Positions 38,564-50,734 of a stretch of DNA of 64,000 nucleotides are shown here, one piece after another. The stretch spans positions 12,974,086-13,038,085 of the forward strand of contig NC_134528.1 of NCBI RefSeq assembly GCF_027942865.1, written 5' to 3'. The stretch is from Odontesthes bonariensis (lineage: Eukaryota > Chordata > Actinopteri > Atheriniformes > Atherinopsidae). The stretch's first letter is position 1, and each line of letters starts with the position of its first letter. The position numbers and the translations under genes were made by a program. The notes under the pieces were generated by a model. The model did no database searches. It saw only the letters and a program-made list of their open reading frames with translations, and had not been told where the DNA came from.

Positions 38564-38945
38564 TTACCATCAGAAGTAAATGAAGATATTCTTCAAACAT
38601 TCCTAGGAAGAAGCTAGAAACATCAGCGTATCCTTTGCAGAAGTCTTTTCAGCATCTAAAAGGGGGTGTGTCAGGGTGATCCCAAAATATAAAGTGAATT
38701 CAAAGTAAATCCGCACATATTCATTAACACCTTTATTGCTCTTCTAACAGAAATAGTGCAAAACAGCAATATGATGAAAAATAAAAAGCAAAGACATCTC
38801 ATGTTTTGTCTGTCTCTTTTTTTTGCCTTTTCTTTTTTGGGGGAAAAAAATAAAAAATCTACTATATACACTTGATATTGTGTTAGTTCACCTTGTGTTT
38901 ACTTTGAAATTAAGCCACAAAAAACAAACAATCACTTTTTACTTA

Positions 38946-38951
38946 TTTATT
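38946..38951 (-). terminator. ghitm polyadenylation signal (AATAAA, minus strand)
   Basis: AATAAA on the minus strand about 535 bp beyond the ghitm stop. Another 'tttatt' occurs near 38733. Either could be used. Confidence 0.45.
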
Positions 38952-39486
38952 GATTGATTCCATTCTTGAAATTACTGCATTTTCTACAGAAATATATGAA
39001 TTAAGTTAACTTCATCCTGGTACAGAAGTGCAATAACTGTAATTCTCAGCACGTGGATGCAGCTTTGTCTGTTCTGTGAATGAAGAGCAGTCTGCGGATG
39101 ACATATGTGGAGCTTCTGTGAACATATTATCCAACTTGAAAATAAATAGAAAACAAACAATTATACAAAGGACATCTGAGGCAGGCGAAATGACACCGAC
39201 AGTTTTAACAGATCTGTGAACCCCAGGATAAACAATAAACCTCCAAAATCATCTGAGAGCTCCATCTCATTGTGTTATCAATGTACATCTTTTTGTCTTC
39301 TTAGGCTGTTCTGGCATCAGAGCGCAACCCTAAAAATTCACGCACTTGCAAAGCATTCAAGTTTGAACGTCTACGAGTTGCATTAGTCTCGTCTCTAAAA
39401 GATAACACTCGATGTGCACTGATGGGAATAAAGGACTTTTCTCAGCTCTGTGGAATGAAGAACTGCAGCGGAGCTCATCTTGATGT

Positions 39487-42400
39487 TTACTTCCTTCTGC
39501 CGCCACCGCCGTTGGCCAGAATCATCACCAGCCTCATGAAAATGTTCAGTGTGTCCATGTAAATCCCCATACACCTGTAGGATTAATCCTCACATGAGAC
39601 GGGCACATCATACGTTAACCAACAGTGCTCTGTAGGAAAAACAAATTGGAATTCCTAGAGTGACTTACGCATTAATGGGGTCAAATTTCTCCACACCGTA
39701 GAGTGGGTAGGTCTCAGCCTTCTTGATAACCTTCTGTGTGTCATACAGGAGGAACATGCTGAACAGGACAAGTCCTCCGTACACAGCAACCGAGTACAGT
39801 CCTGCTCCGAATGCTGAGGAGGGCGGCAGGAACATCGACCCTGAGAAGGAGAGAACGCTTTTGCATGAGACTCACAATTACAGATTCTGTATGCAGTGAG
39901 CATATCTATTTACATTAACAGTTGTTCTAATTGTCTTGACAATCATTACTTTAATGTAAAAAAAAAAGAAGAAAATTGAGTCACCACAGCAACGACAGTA
40001 GCGAGTGCCAGATTTCTGCCCACAGTTGTAACCAAATTAAGCATCTTATAATTTTGTCGAACTACATTTTATGTCATCCTTCCCAGCTTTTGATATTGAT
40101 GTTCTGGACAGGAGTGTTCATCCATTTTTTATTTGATTAAAACCATATTTGTGTCAAGGTGTGGAGGGCCAGCAACTGTATCGAGATCATCATATGTTAA
40201 GTTAAACTATGACAACCCCCCCAAAAAAACCCAACATATTGTCCTTACCCTAACTGGCAGAAAGCTATCAGACAGTCTTGTTACAGTTAAAATTCTCTTA
40301 ATCCACTTCACCTGAATCTACCAGATAAAGGTAGATAAAGGTAGTCTACAGCTAAGTGTAGAAACATTCTATATCAAGAAAGGGATTAAGCTTTGCTTCA
40401 TGTTCCAATGATTAAATGTAGCTGTATATTCAGATGAATTCATACATAATAAGAACATTCCGTTCCTGTCATGACTAACCGTTTCATTTGCATAAATCCT
40501 CTGGTTTGGATTTGTGAAAAACACTTTCAGTGTGATTTACTTGCATATTTCGTGATAAGGAGTGAAGTGAGTTTTTCATATATCTTAAATCAAGCAGCCC
40601 CCCCCTTTAAACCCTGACATTTTCTTTCATGTGAAAACACAAATGAGATGAACTGACTTTGTGCAGAGACTGCTAACTCCCAAACATCAGGTACTTAAAC
40701 TTGTAAATGAGCCATTCAATATGTTCAATTTACTAATAGTTGTATAAACTTTAAACCTTATTCAAGACACTGAATCTGTTTTAGTATTTTTGTCACCTAC
40801 CCTGTTTTTTTTTTTGCATTCCTTTTTGGTTATAAATCACAAATAAAAGAAATAAGTTAAAAAAAATGACATCATGACAAGGGGTGTAGCTACATACCAA
40901 CAAACACCTACAGTATGTCAGATGTGTTCCTATAGAACCCAGAACAGACCCAGCCTTGGAGAAGGAGCTAAAATTGTTATAGGAACTGAGGGCCGTAGTC
41001 CCGAGGAACTGCAAAAGGTTCCTACTACAGTGGGAGTGCGCCTATACACTACCACCAACACACAACACATGGGGCTGCAATTCTGCTTCTACAGGATGCC
41101 AAACTCACACAGATATATCAACAAATCGCCCATTTCTGTTTTTAATCAACAAGGCTACATTTGTCATCGATGGCATAATTTCTGGGAGAAACTTCAAGCC
41201 TCAATTCAGGGTTTCATCTGAAATTACCCCTCCAACTCAACACACGCTTAAGAGTTTCAGTTCATGTGTCCCCTCACTACTACCATTTATTATTATACTA
41301 CTATAGGTTTATTAACTGAAATTGAATTATACTAACCAAGAGAGGAGGCAAACACCACTCCAAAGCCAACAGCCAAAGGCCCTCCCATGTTGAGGAACTT
41401 CTCGCTTGGGGCACACATGGCCACAGTGGACAGGCCTCCCACAATGCCTGCGGTGTACCAGGCAGCCCTCATCATCAGAGGTCCTCCCAGGAGAGTTAGT
41501 GGAGCGATAACCGCGCCCATCACACCTTATCAGTGAATAAAACAAAAAGACAACAGTAAGTCAACTGCAAAACATTCAATGACAAAATAAACTGGTGCAA
41601 CAAGTGAACAGTTGAAGTTTAACAGACAACGCCAGCCACGACACATGACTGCCCTCTAATGTTCAACCCATGCAACTGCAATAGCAGAAGTGACAGAGCT
41701 GTGTGAGACGAGGCGTTAAGGCCATTACAAACCTCCGTGGAGCATCCAAGCGAGGTGTTTGGGCATTGGGCTGTGCTCATATGAGATGGACCTAACCAAC
41801 ATCCCTGCACCAATCATTGCTGCAAAAGTTGCTCCAATTGCCTGGATTGAGAAAAAAAAATAAAAAATTCATCAGAATAAATCCATCTAAAAACATCAAA
41901 GTAGAGACATCCACTAACCAGCGACATGGTTTATAGGCCTTCACTTTAACTTTAATAAATGGAGCAATGAACCAAAGCTTAAAAAAAAAAAAAAACACAA
42001 CAACTAACAAACAAACAGAAGAAAGAAAAATCATCTGAGTAGTAAAGCTCACCAGCCAAGAACCTCTCATCATCAGACCCATAAGTGCCGGGGTCCTGCT
42101 CACAGCTACAGCTGACAGAGCCGTCAGTCCAACACTGCCTGCAAAGTACATGTAGGTGGAGTGGATCCTGTCCTTCACATACTGAGGCCAGATCCTATAA
42201 AGACATGAAAAAGAAGCCTTTAGATGTTAGGAAACAAATTTTGAACTGATCTGGGGTTCAGATTCAAATCAAAGAGCTGTAGATAGAAAAACCTGTTACT
42301 CACATTGATTTCTCGATGGCACCGATCTCATTGGACATGCCAAGTCCATAGTAGCATAGGGCTCCTAAGCCGACGGCAGCACCTCCAGCCAGAAACATCC

Positions 42401-45253
42401 TCCCCATGCTGTCAACTTTCGACAGAGAACAAATAATATTACGCATGCTCTTTATTTTTTAGATTATACCACATCATACCAGTTATTGAAAAAAAAAAAG
42501 AGTGCAAAAGACAAGTACGCCTCTCAGTTTTGATACAGCACAGTCGTTATTAAGTTTAACATTTCAGAAGGCTTTGAACCATGTGAGCTCATTATATTTT
42601 TGCAAACTATGGTCTGTTTGAAAGAAAAAAGGCTGGCATAAAACTCCAAGTACAGAAGACGTTAACAATGAGTAAAACTATGAAAGGAAAAAGTGTAGCG
42701 AACTCAGTGTGGAATAAGAGATCCTGCACATTTTGTGACTCATAGACAAGTTTACATAGATGGGCAGAGGCTTCATGAGCCAGGAAATGATAATCACCCC
42801 AATCACAAATCGGCCTTTGGTAACATTCACACCCTAGCGCCCACTATACCAACATGTCAAATCAGGTCTAATCAGCTAAAGGACCTTGAAATACAAGGGA
42901 GGGTCTGAGTCCCAGGACTGTGACCACATGCTCATTCCAATCTAAACCATTGTAAATCACTATTCCTCAACACAATCTCTACCTCCCACTGGGAGTGGAG
43001 ACTGTGGAGACTTTGCAGACATCCCTGCGTATCTCACTTTTTTTTTTATTCCAAAAAGGGATCCTTCTCTTTAGGTCCCATTTTCATCAGTGCTATTGAA
43101 ACTACAGTAAATGTGGTTACCATCATTGTACAAGTCATTTATGGTTTTTATTGAGTTCTAGAGTTTAATTTTGACACAACTTACAAGATTGCATTGATTG
43201 CATCTTAACATGGTGTATGACAACATGCATTTTTATTGATTCGTAAACATAAATTTAGAGGCACGATTCTCGATTGTAAAGGTATTTCAGCCTCTTCACC
43301 GCAAAGGAATCAGTAGCTAGAACTATTTAGGTTTATTTTGCTTTCAATATCAATATCTAAGACTTGATGACTTGCTTTACATTCATTTTTTTTAATATAT
43401 TTCAATTTAACACTTGAAATAAAATTTGAACCGTATCATTGCGTCTTTCAGACAAAGACAATAAATTAAATAAATGTAATTTAAAGCTGCCGTCTGCAAC
43501 TTTTTTTAGTCATATTAGCTTGAACTGTCATGGGATTCTGGAAGTAGAATATTAAATAGGCTGTTTAGGAAAAATCCCGAAATCTGTAGCTCCCTCTGAA
43601 GCCTGTAATCATGCTTGCAAAAATTGAGCGCTCCCGGCTGTTTTTAACCAATCACGTTAGGGTGGAGGAATCGCTACCTGTCAATCACAGCTTGTGCACA
43701 CGCTGCTGAGCGCGAGTCTGCCCCAGCTTGTGTGCGCGCACACTGGTGTGAACTCACGTGCACAACCTCGTCCACAGAGTGGGAGGGGTTTGGAGCTTGG
43801 TAGAGGTTGGGGGAGGGACCTGAAAGTTGTATCAGTTCGAATTTTCCGACTTTAGACTCGCAATTTTGAAAACCTGCCGACGGCAGCTTTAATGATGAGT
43901 ATTCTACAAAAGTATCAAAGCATTTACTTTTGATGGCCGTATCTGTTGCTGGTTCAAAAGCTGCTTCTTTCAGCTGTTCCCTGGTGGTCTTTGCACGCCG
44001 GAATCCAAATCTGGCCTTAGAGGAGTAACCCTGGTGAAAGAAGAACAAAGCTCAAGTAAGGCTGAAAATGTTGATCAAGAGCTTTAAATGATAGAAATTA
44101 CCACTGAGAGCAATCGGGAATGGTGCAACCTGTGTTTGGCTGCTGTCACCCGTCAAGACTACTCAGTGGATATGTGTGTATGGCACTTTACAATTCAAAT
44201 ATTCAGCTGACAACATTTTTAAAAAGACATTTTTCACTGATATTACAGAAGGCCAAAATGATAGGGATGCTAAGAAGTCACCAAAATGGTATAAAATAGA
44301 CCAAAAGTGGACACCATAGCACATGCTTCCCAGTATCTTATACACTAAAGTACTATTATTGTGTTGCCAGTTAACTAAGATTGCTCTAGGTTAGAAGATA
44401 CAATAATTTTGAGTCTCCACAGCTTCATTCATCATGACTGCAATGCCTTTATAACATCAAAATCTGTATTAGTCTATTTTATCCTAATTTCAACTGGCAT
44501 CGGTTCATAGAAAATGTATAAAGGCAACAATCACTGACAACATTTAAAGTGCAAACAGATTAAATCTAAGAATGTTAATTATGTAAACGGGATAAAGTAT
44601 GAAGCAAGTTCGATGCATCCTTCGGCTCAACCAAAGTCCTGGACAGGAACACAGTGACTGCATGCAACATTCGGACCACTAAAAATCAGAATCCCATCAG
44701 AGGAAAAAAATAACTTTTTAGCTACACGATACAACAAGAAAACAGAAACAGTTCCCATTTTCAAAAAAAATAATATTACAAGAGTAGTTTGCCCACGGCC
44801 CTCCCCACTGCCAATCTTATCATGACCATTCCCCCTTAGGAGAAGAGCAACTGTGATGATCCATTAATCAGAGGCAGATCGTAGCTTTGTATCCCGTGTT
44901 TAGTGTATTGAGTCCAGCTGTACAGCATTTAAGTTAAAGAAAGGACACCTCACATTCAAAACAAAAATATGACACGGACAAATACCACAGCATCTCAATA
45001 CGAATTTTTCCAGTGTTGTGTAGTCTATCCCCCTTACAGAAAAGTGAGTTCAGCAACCAGAAGAGACAGATAAAACATTAGAGAGCCACGCTTACCAGCC
45101 TGGACACAAACATTACAGTACCTGCTGTGGTCTGAGCAGAGGTGGAGTGACCCTCAGGGTGGGTGCTCTCAGGGCGGAAGAGCCCTGTGACAACACAGGA
45201 CGGAGCCCGGCGAGCGGGAGACTCCTCAGGCATGTCAGCCTTGCCACTAACAT
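39487..45253 (-). CDS. ghitm: GHITM / TMBIM5 (MICS1), mitochondrial inner-membrane BAX-inhibitor-family protein
   Basis: Coding exons, 5' to 3': 45122-45253 (exon begins 45283), 43928-44030, 42304-42415, 42053-42194, 41733-41841, 41337-41525, 39669-39840, 39487-39574. They total 1047 nt, or 348 aa; human is 345. The N-terminus MLVARLTCLRSLPLAGLRPV is Arg/Leu-rich, like a mitochondrial targeting peptide. Then come GRMFLAGGAAVGLGALCYYG, WPQYVKDRIHSTYMY, GLTALSAVAVSRTP, AWYTAGIVGGLSTVAMCAPS, LFSMFLLYDTQKVIKKAE and MGIYMDTLNIFMRL, giving about eight hydrophobic segments of the TMBIM fold. Mammalian GHITM keeps cristae structure and cytochrome c in place and acts in mitochondrial Ca2+/H+ exchange (family knowledge). 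The end is glycine/arginine-rich, GGGGRRK. All junctions keep frame. A MITE lies 35 bp beyond exon 3. Confidence 0.96.
43481..43892. mobile_element. TTAA-ended MITE in ghitm intron
   Basis: Starts TTAAAGCTGCCGTCTGCA and ends with the reverse complement TTAAAGCTGCCGTCGGCA, an 18-bp terminal inverted repeat with one mismatch. TTAA forms both edges, as expected for piggyBac/Kolobok-type insertion. It is 412 bp, GC-richer than the flanks, and has no transposase. Confidence 0.8.
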
Positions 45254-45654
45254 GTTCACAGTATTTTATTTAGCAGTATAAAACTGAAAATGAAAAAAAA
45301 ATGTCAGCACAGAAACGATTATGCGCTTTTGTAATGTCATGTCTGCGCCTAAATCGTTAACAAACATACATTTGTTGTTCCGACAAAAACCTCAAGTTAA
45401 AGTAAGTTACAAAAGCACTGGACAACTTAAAAGTACTCCAACAACAAGACTGGTTGTAAATAAATAGTGAAGTCGGGGCATATCACGTTATTTAACTCGT
45501 TGGGTTAGCTAACGTTTAGCTACGTAAAGACGTTTTATATGTCTCCGAGATCTGCCAGTGATACAGCATTCAGACCAACTAAATAAATGATCAATTGACA
45601 ATAAAATATAACTGCTAACTTAAAGGTTTTTAGCAATAAATCAACGGTGCTTAC

Positions 45655-45720
45655 CGAGAACAGTGGTAGACGATCACCTTTCTGGAAAGAAGTGCGCAAG
45701 TTTCTGACGCAATTGTTTTG
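45655..45720 (-). other. ghitm: ghitm 5' non-coding exon (end defined by splice donor)
   Basis: On the minus strand a good donor (ctgttctcg|gtaagc) ends an exon at 45655. The next exon has an acceptor at 45284-45285 with a long T-run and begins 30 nt before the ATG. The transcription start (upper coordinate) is a guess. Confidence 0.5.
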
Positions 45721-45775
45721 CAACCTTCGAATGGACCTTCTTGAACGTTCTCAATTTGTGCGTCATCATTAAGCG

Positions 45776-45795
45776 ACATCCTGGGAATTGTAGTT
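45776..45795 (-). promoter_or_regulatory. ZNF143/Staf (SBS) promoter motif of ghitm
   Basis: The minus strand reads AACTACAATTCCCAGGATGT, a near-perfect match to the long ZNF143/Staf consensus ACTACAATTCCCAGnATGC. It lies about 120 bp upstream of the 5' exon donor. ZNF143 motifs occur at housekeeping and bidirectional promoters (established knowledge). Confidence 0.75.
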
Positions 45796-46189
45796 CCAAG
45801 TTTGCGAGCGTTTTCGAAAATTTCGTGTTCGAAAAATTGAATCGAGATGCAAATAAGAAATCAACATAAAAAACAAAACCCAGCCCTTTTTCTTTTCTTT
45901 TCTTTTTTAAATGACAGTATCCGACAAATGAAGTCCTCAAAAATGGACTTATAGGCTACACCAAAACATTTTTAATACAGTGTATAAAAAAAGAACTTTG
46001 TAATTCATGGTCTAGTTTTCTGTTTCAAATGATCATTAAATCATATATATCCTATTATTTTTGTAAACTCCCTCTCAATAATAATAAGAATTATTATCAT
46101 TACCTCAGATGACTTAGTCAAATAGCCTACATGTGGGGAGGTAAGAAACAAATACAAGGCATGAATACACAGAGCACCTTAGTTACAAA

Positions 46190-46310
46190 ACATATTAGAT
46201 TACATTACATTACATTCGATTACATTAGATTAGATTCCCCTTGATTGTCCCACAATGAGGAAATTCACATTGTTACAGCAGCAAGAAAGATAAAGACAAA
46301 AAACAATAGA
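46190..46310 (-). repeat. LINE 3' end, reverse orientation
   Basis: The minus strand reads 'gctgtaacaatgtgaatttc', 'cattgtgggacaatcaag' and then a (taatc/taatg)n-like tail, the usual 3' end of fish LINEs. Only the tail is recognisable. Confidence 0.5.
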
Positions 46311-49300
46311 ACACATAACAGCAGGTGGTATCAACAATTAACGTCAAGTGAATTATATTATAGAATTAATTCAGTATCTTATCTGGGTCGTGGGGGTGGG
46401 AGCGTGGGGTGCAGCCTGTTACACCTATATTATATTATAGTGACATTTCAACGGTGTCTGTTGAAAAGTACAGACGCAGATTGAACCTTTGTCCACTAGG
46501 TGGAGCACTCGTCCTTTTGTAAACGCTAAATCAATGACAACCATAACCTCAAATTGGCCCTTAAACAACTTTATCTCATGGAAGTTTCAGACCAAAACCC
46601 CTATATTTACCCAAACATTGTAAACTTTGTTGTATGTGAGTAAAGTATTCTTTGTTGGCAGTAAACAGAAGGTCTCTGTTGGGTCGTGCCAGGAAGCCTC
46701 CTGCCTTAAGCTCCGCTCCTCAGGACCAAAGTTTCCCATGTGATTCAATGAGTCAGTACAGTTGGACAAACTTGTCACTTCACCGGACAGCCTGACCTGT
46801 AGCCTTCTCAACATGACTCCAGCTGATCCATATGCTTTAATAAATAAAACTAGTCCAGCATCTTCTTTTGGACTGATTTTTTTTTTTTTTTTTTTTTTTT
46901 CACACAAGTGAGGTCGTTTTGAGGAAGTAATGGATTTTTTCCCGGGAGTCGCACTTTCAGGCGAGGCTGAACAAGTGGATGAAAAGCGGGACGCAGACAC
47001 CGCAGCTCATCATAATGGTTTGTATAGAGCGGAGAATGTTCTTTATATATTTGAATGATAGTTTAGGAATAGGCTACCTTAAACCTGTACTTTAATACAA
47101 AAACGACCCCAGAGAGTCTTAAAGTCACTACAAATGAGACACCTGTGACTTCCCTTTTGCGTCAAGACGACGTCCTTATAATATGTCATCGTGCGCTATA
47201 AATGCAGCACGTCTTCCAGAGACGAAAGCACTTCTGTTTTAAGAGAAGTTAGGTTCCCTGCAGATTTTGGTTTAACTGCCTCCTGCTTTTGATTTCGCAT
47301 GTCCAAGACATCTCAAGGTGCGATTTGATAATCAAACATGATCCATTCGCAGTCTTATTAATTTCACCTGCTTCCTGCATATCATCTTCTAATGTTGTGG
47401 ATGTAAATTCTGGAAGGAGGGGTGTGATGTGTTGTTTCCTTAAATTTACACAAAGGTCTTACCTTACTCATAATCACTTATGGACGCGCTCAACCCTTCC
47501 CCACAACCATAAGACTGCTAAGTAAACGTTCAACGTTTCTATCACACGCTCATTAATTACAAGTAATACATAACTTTCTTAAATATAGACATGTTGAACT
47601 GGACTTGTTCAACTGCCGGTTACCACAACAACCACAGCAACAGCAACCAGTTAGCGGACTCACTCACCCCAATGAAGACCACGAGAAAACTTTCCAAACA
47701 CACGGATAATTAAACACTGCCCACCTTGTTTTCCTTTAGGGGGTGGCCAAGGTGCAGACTTGATGTCGTCAAGATGCTAATGCTGAAGGTAAATTTAGAA
47801 AGTATGTGAATGAAAACCCCCGATGTGATGAGCCAGTCAAAACTATTTAATGTTTTAAGTATCTTGATATCTTTACGTATACCTGTCAGAAAACGGTATT
47901 GCTTCATTTTCAGTGAACCATCCTTCATAATACCTCAATTGTTGTTGGGTTTTTTTCTCTATATAAAATCTAATTTAAAAAAGACACTAGTTGGCTTAAT
48001 CACAGTTGTCAAGTGATTACAGTGGAGTTCAATGGCAGCAATGCACAATGTTTCCACAATGATCTGATATAACCACATACATCACATAGATAATTGTCAT
48101 ACTTTACCATAATTTGCGAAACGATTTAGTAATTCCTAGTCTGCTTCTTTTCGGAGAACATGTAATTATCTCAACTATTGTAACTGTACTTCAGAGAGAC
48201 TTTCAAAACCATCCATTTATCTGTTGAACAATGAAAACATGAATGGCACATCTACTCTTATCCATAGCGTACTCTTTCAAGACAGTCTCATGCCATGTGG
48301 GCTCGGGTGGCTGGTATTTAATTTGTCTTCACATAAGATTTACATTAAATAAGAGGTAGCTATTAAAAGCATTTGTAACAAGATGATAAATGGTGCAGTG
48401 GCGGTTTTGTTATGAGCAGATGATCAAATGTGTCATATGCCTCAGTGGTTTGTGAATATTCACGAATGTCAGCTCATGTGGGCTTTTTTTTTCATGCAGC
48501 AGATGCAATAAGCTGAGATAATTGGTGTACACCTAATTTATTATATAAATGACAAAACATCAGATTACTTATTTTCTTGATGAATTGTTAAGGTGGAATG
48601 TTTTCATTTTTTTACTTTATATCAAATATGGGGAGAAGTACACACTGAGTCCTGCAGGACTATAGAGTTGTAGCTGTCTACTCATGTCTCAAATGTCAAG
48701 CCAAATATATTTTTGCAATAATTTCTTTGGGTAAAGTCATTTTAGAAAATAGACTGCAGTGCAAATGCACTGTACTATCTATCATTGTAGATGTACTCAG
48801 ATCTCTTGTATTCTTTTGATGCAGTCTGCTATCTGACCAGTTCTACATGACTTGTAACATCCCAGGGCTTTAGTTACTAACTGTATGACGTGTGAATGAC
48901 CTAGCAGTTTACGTTTTGGCCATCTCACCCCAAAAGGGGGTTCAGAGTCACTCCCATGTAAAGAGGCCTTTGTGGTTGTGGCATGCGGCAGGGTGGTGCA
49001 AGAAAGAGCTGACTTTTCTTTCCCGTGAAAACGCAGGAACAGGAAACAGGAACAAGAGACACGTCTCAGTACACAGGCTTCACCTTTTCATTACACACCA
49101 TTCCACGTCAACAGTGCTCTACTGGAGCTGGAAACCTCCTGTACCCACTCAGAGAATTTCGCATGCAGTGTCCAACCATTCCTTGTGTTTAGACTGCAGT
49201 CATTTGGACCTGTCTGTGCTCCAAACTGGCCCAGGACAGAGGTTGCAACAGGATGTGAGAAGGGGACCTCCGCTCGTGTAACGCAGAAACTCAAAGACAT

Positions 49301-50611
49301 CCAGACTCATCAGAATTCAGAACAATAATGGTCCTGGCTTCATACACAGGGTTGATTGCTTTGTGTCAAACAGTCTAGAGTACCTCTAGAGGAAAGAGTG
49401 GGATGTTGCATTTGTCTCTGCTGATTGACAGCAGCAGTTTCTTGATTTCTTTGGGTACATTTTTTCTGAGTTGAGGCTGTCTCATTAACTCAAGCTGTGC
49501 TATTAAGCTATTCACTGGCAGGCAAGGTAGGCAGGATTATGCTAAACTCTGAAGATTAGTCAGGGATCTAAGTCAAGCTGCTATTATCTTCAAAGTGAAC
49601 TAATATTAATCTTTCAGGAATGTGCAAGATTTTCACAAATAGGTGCCATTAAATCCACCCTTATCTTCATTTGACTAGTGCCGGCCCTCTACAGAGTTGT
49701 AAAAGCACTGAATGGCCCCCAGGCTGAGAACTCTACAATTTATGGCTCTGTGACAAGCTGGCTTTCCCCTTCAGTTGCAGGCACAGTTATACCGTCCAGC
49801 ATTTGTACATGTGTCAGTCTAACTCTCTGTTTTAGAGAGACAAGAGCAGCCTGTGTACCCCCCCCCCCCCCCCCCAGTGTTGACGAGGAGGAGCAGCTGG
49901 CATTTTGGACATCAGTCTGCTCTGCCGCCTACATCTGCGGGGGGTAGAGTATCACTCTAAGCCAGACAACTTGAGAGTTTTTTGGCAAGCAGCTTTGCAG
50001 TTGTGGGATTACAGTTTAATTGGTAAGATTGTGCTTGATTGCAGCCTGTCCTTCATATTTCACTGTGCCCTCATAGTTGTTTTCCTGCTCGTTTTTAAAA
50101 GAAACTTTTAGACAGACTGTCTCGTAAATACAGTGTCTCTATGTGCTCCAGCCCCCAGTCTGGCATGGTGGGTGGGCATGTTCCTGAAATGCACTGGTGC
50201 ACTTAAAGATAACAAGGACTTCCTCATGGCAAGGACTAGCTTAGATTCCTGAGTAACACACTCAAGTTATTTTCTCTCCTAATCTTCTTATATAGGATAT
50301 TTTTGTCCATAATCAAATGTTTCAATATTATATTTGCAGAAAAAGTTTCTGAGCTGCTTTGCACACATAATAAATTGGGGAAGCAAGAGTCTTGAAAAGA
50401 GGATGAGACATGTGTAACCACCTCTCTGACTCAGCATCACAGTGCAGTTTTATCCATCGATATAACGCTTATGTTCCACTCCCCCACAACTTCCCTCTTT
50501 TCATGGTTGAAACAAATAGAGTGTTCTTACAAAGGGAACCAAGACAGAGCAGTTGCTCACAGCTATCTCAAAATGTGTAACTGACAGGTTGATGTTCATT
50601 TCATTTTACAG
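46311..50611. other. Intergenic ghitm-chst3
   Basis: No gene can be supported. It contains a 24-base T run (46877-46900), a 42-codon ORF starting at 46930 (see findings), a TATAAAT at 47197-47203 in a locally CpG-richer stretch, and an 18-base C run (49858-49875). The chst3 5' non-coding exon(s) and promoter should lie here. Confidence 0.5.
47197..47203 (+). promoter_or_regulatory. Candidate TATA box
   Basis: TATAAAT within gcgctataaatgcagcacg, with several CpGs around it. It could drive the 5' non-coding exon of chst3, about 3.4 kb downstream. No transcript support. Confidence 0.25.
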
Positions 50612-50734
50612 GATGAAACAATAACGGGAATTCAAATAACGGAAAGCCTCTTTAAGACTGAAGTCCTGCAAGATTGACAGAACCTATTAGGAAGCAGTCT
50701 GTAAAAACATATCCAGACACAGCCGCATCCAAGA

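Larger units (their letters stand above)
34078..39486. other. Intergenic cdhr1-ghitm
   Basis: Holds the cdhr1 promoter side, about 3.8 kb of sequence with no supported coding exon, a hAT-type element, a LINE tail and the ghitm 3' UTR. Short CA and CT runs lie near 36988-37025. No homolog of the small gene found between these two in mammals (C10orf99/GPR15LG) was recognised. Confidence 0.55.

Noticed and set aside
43674-44048. Full 124-codon ORF as the ghitm exon 3
   Set aside because: Only 43928-44030 is exon; the rest reads past the donor into the MITE.
46587-47000. Minus-strand ORF of 137 codons upstream of ghitm
   Set aside because: It runs through the poly-T tract (poly-Lys), has no splice or domain logic, and is antisense to the better-placed ATG at 46930.
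48892-49281. Plus-strand ORF of 129 codons upstream of chst3
   Set aside because: His/Ser/Leu-rich with no family resemblance and no good Kozak or splice context; likely chance in a somewhat GC-richer stretch.
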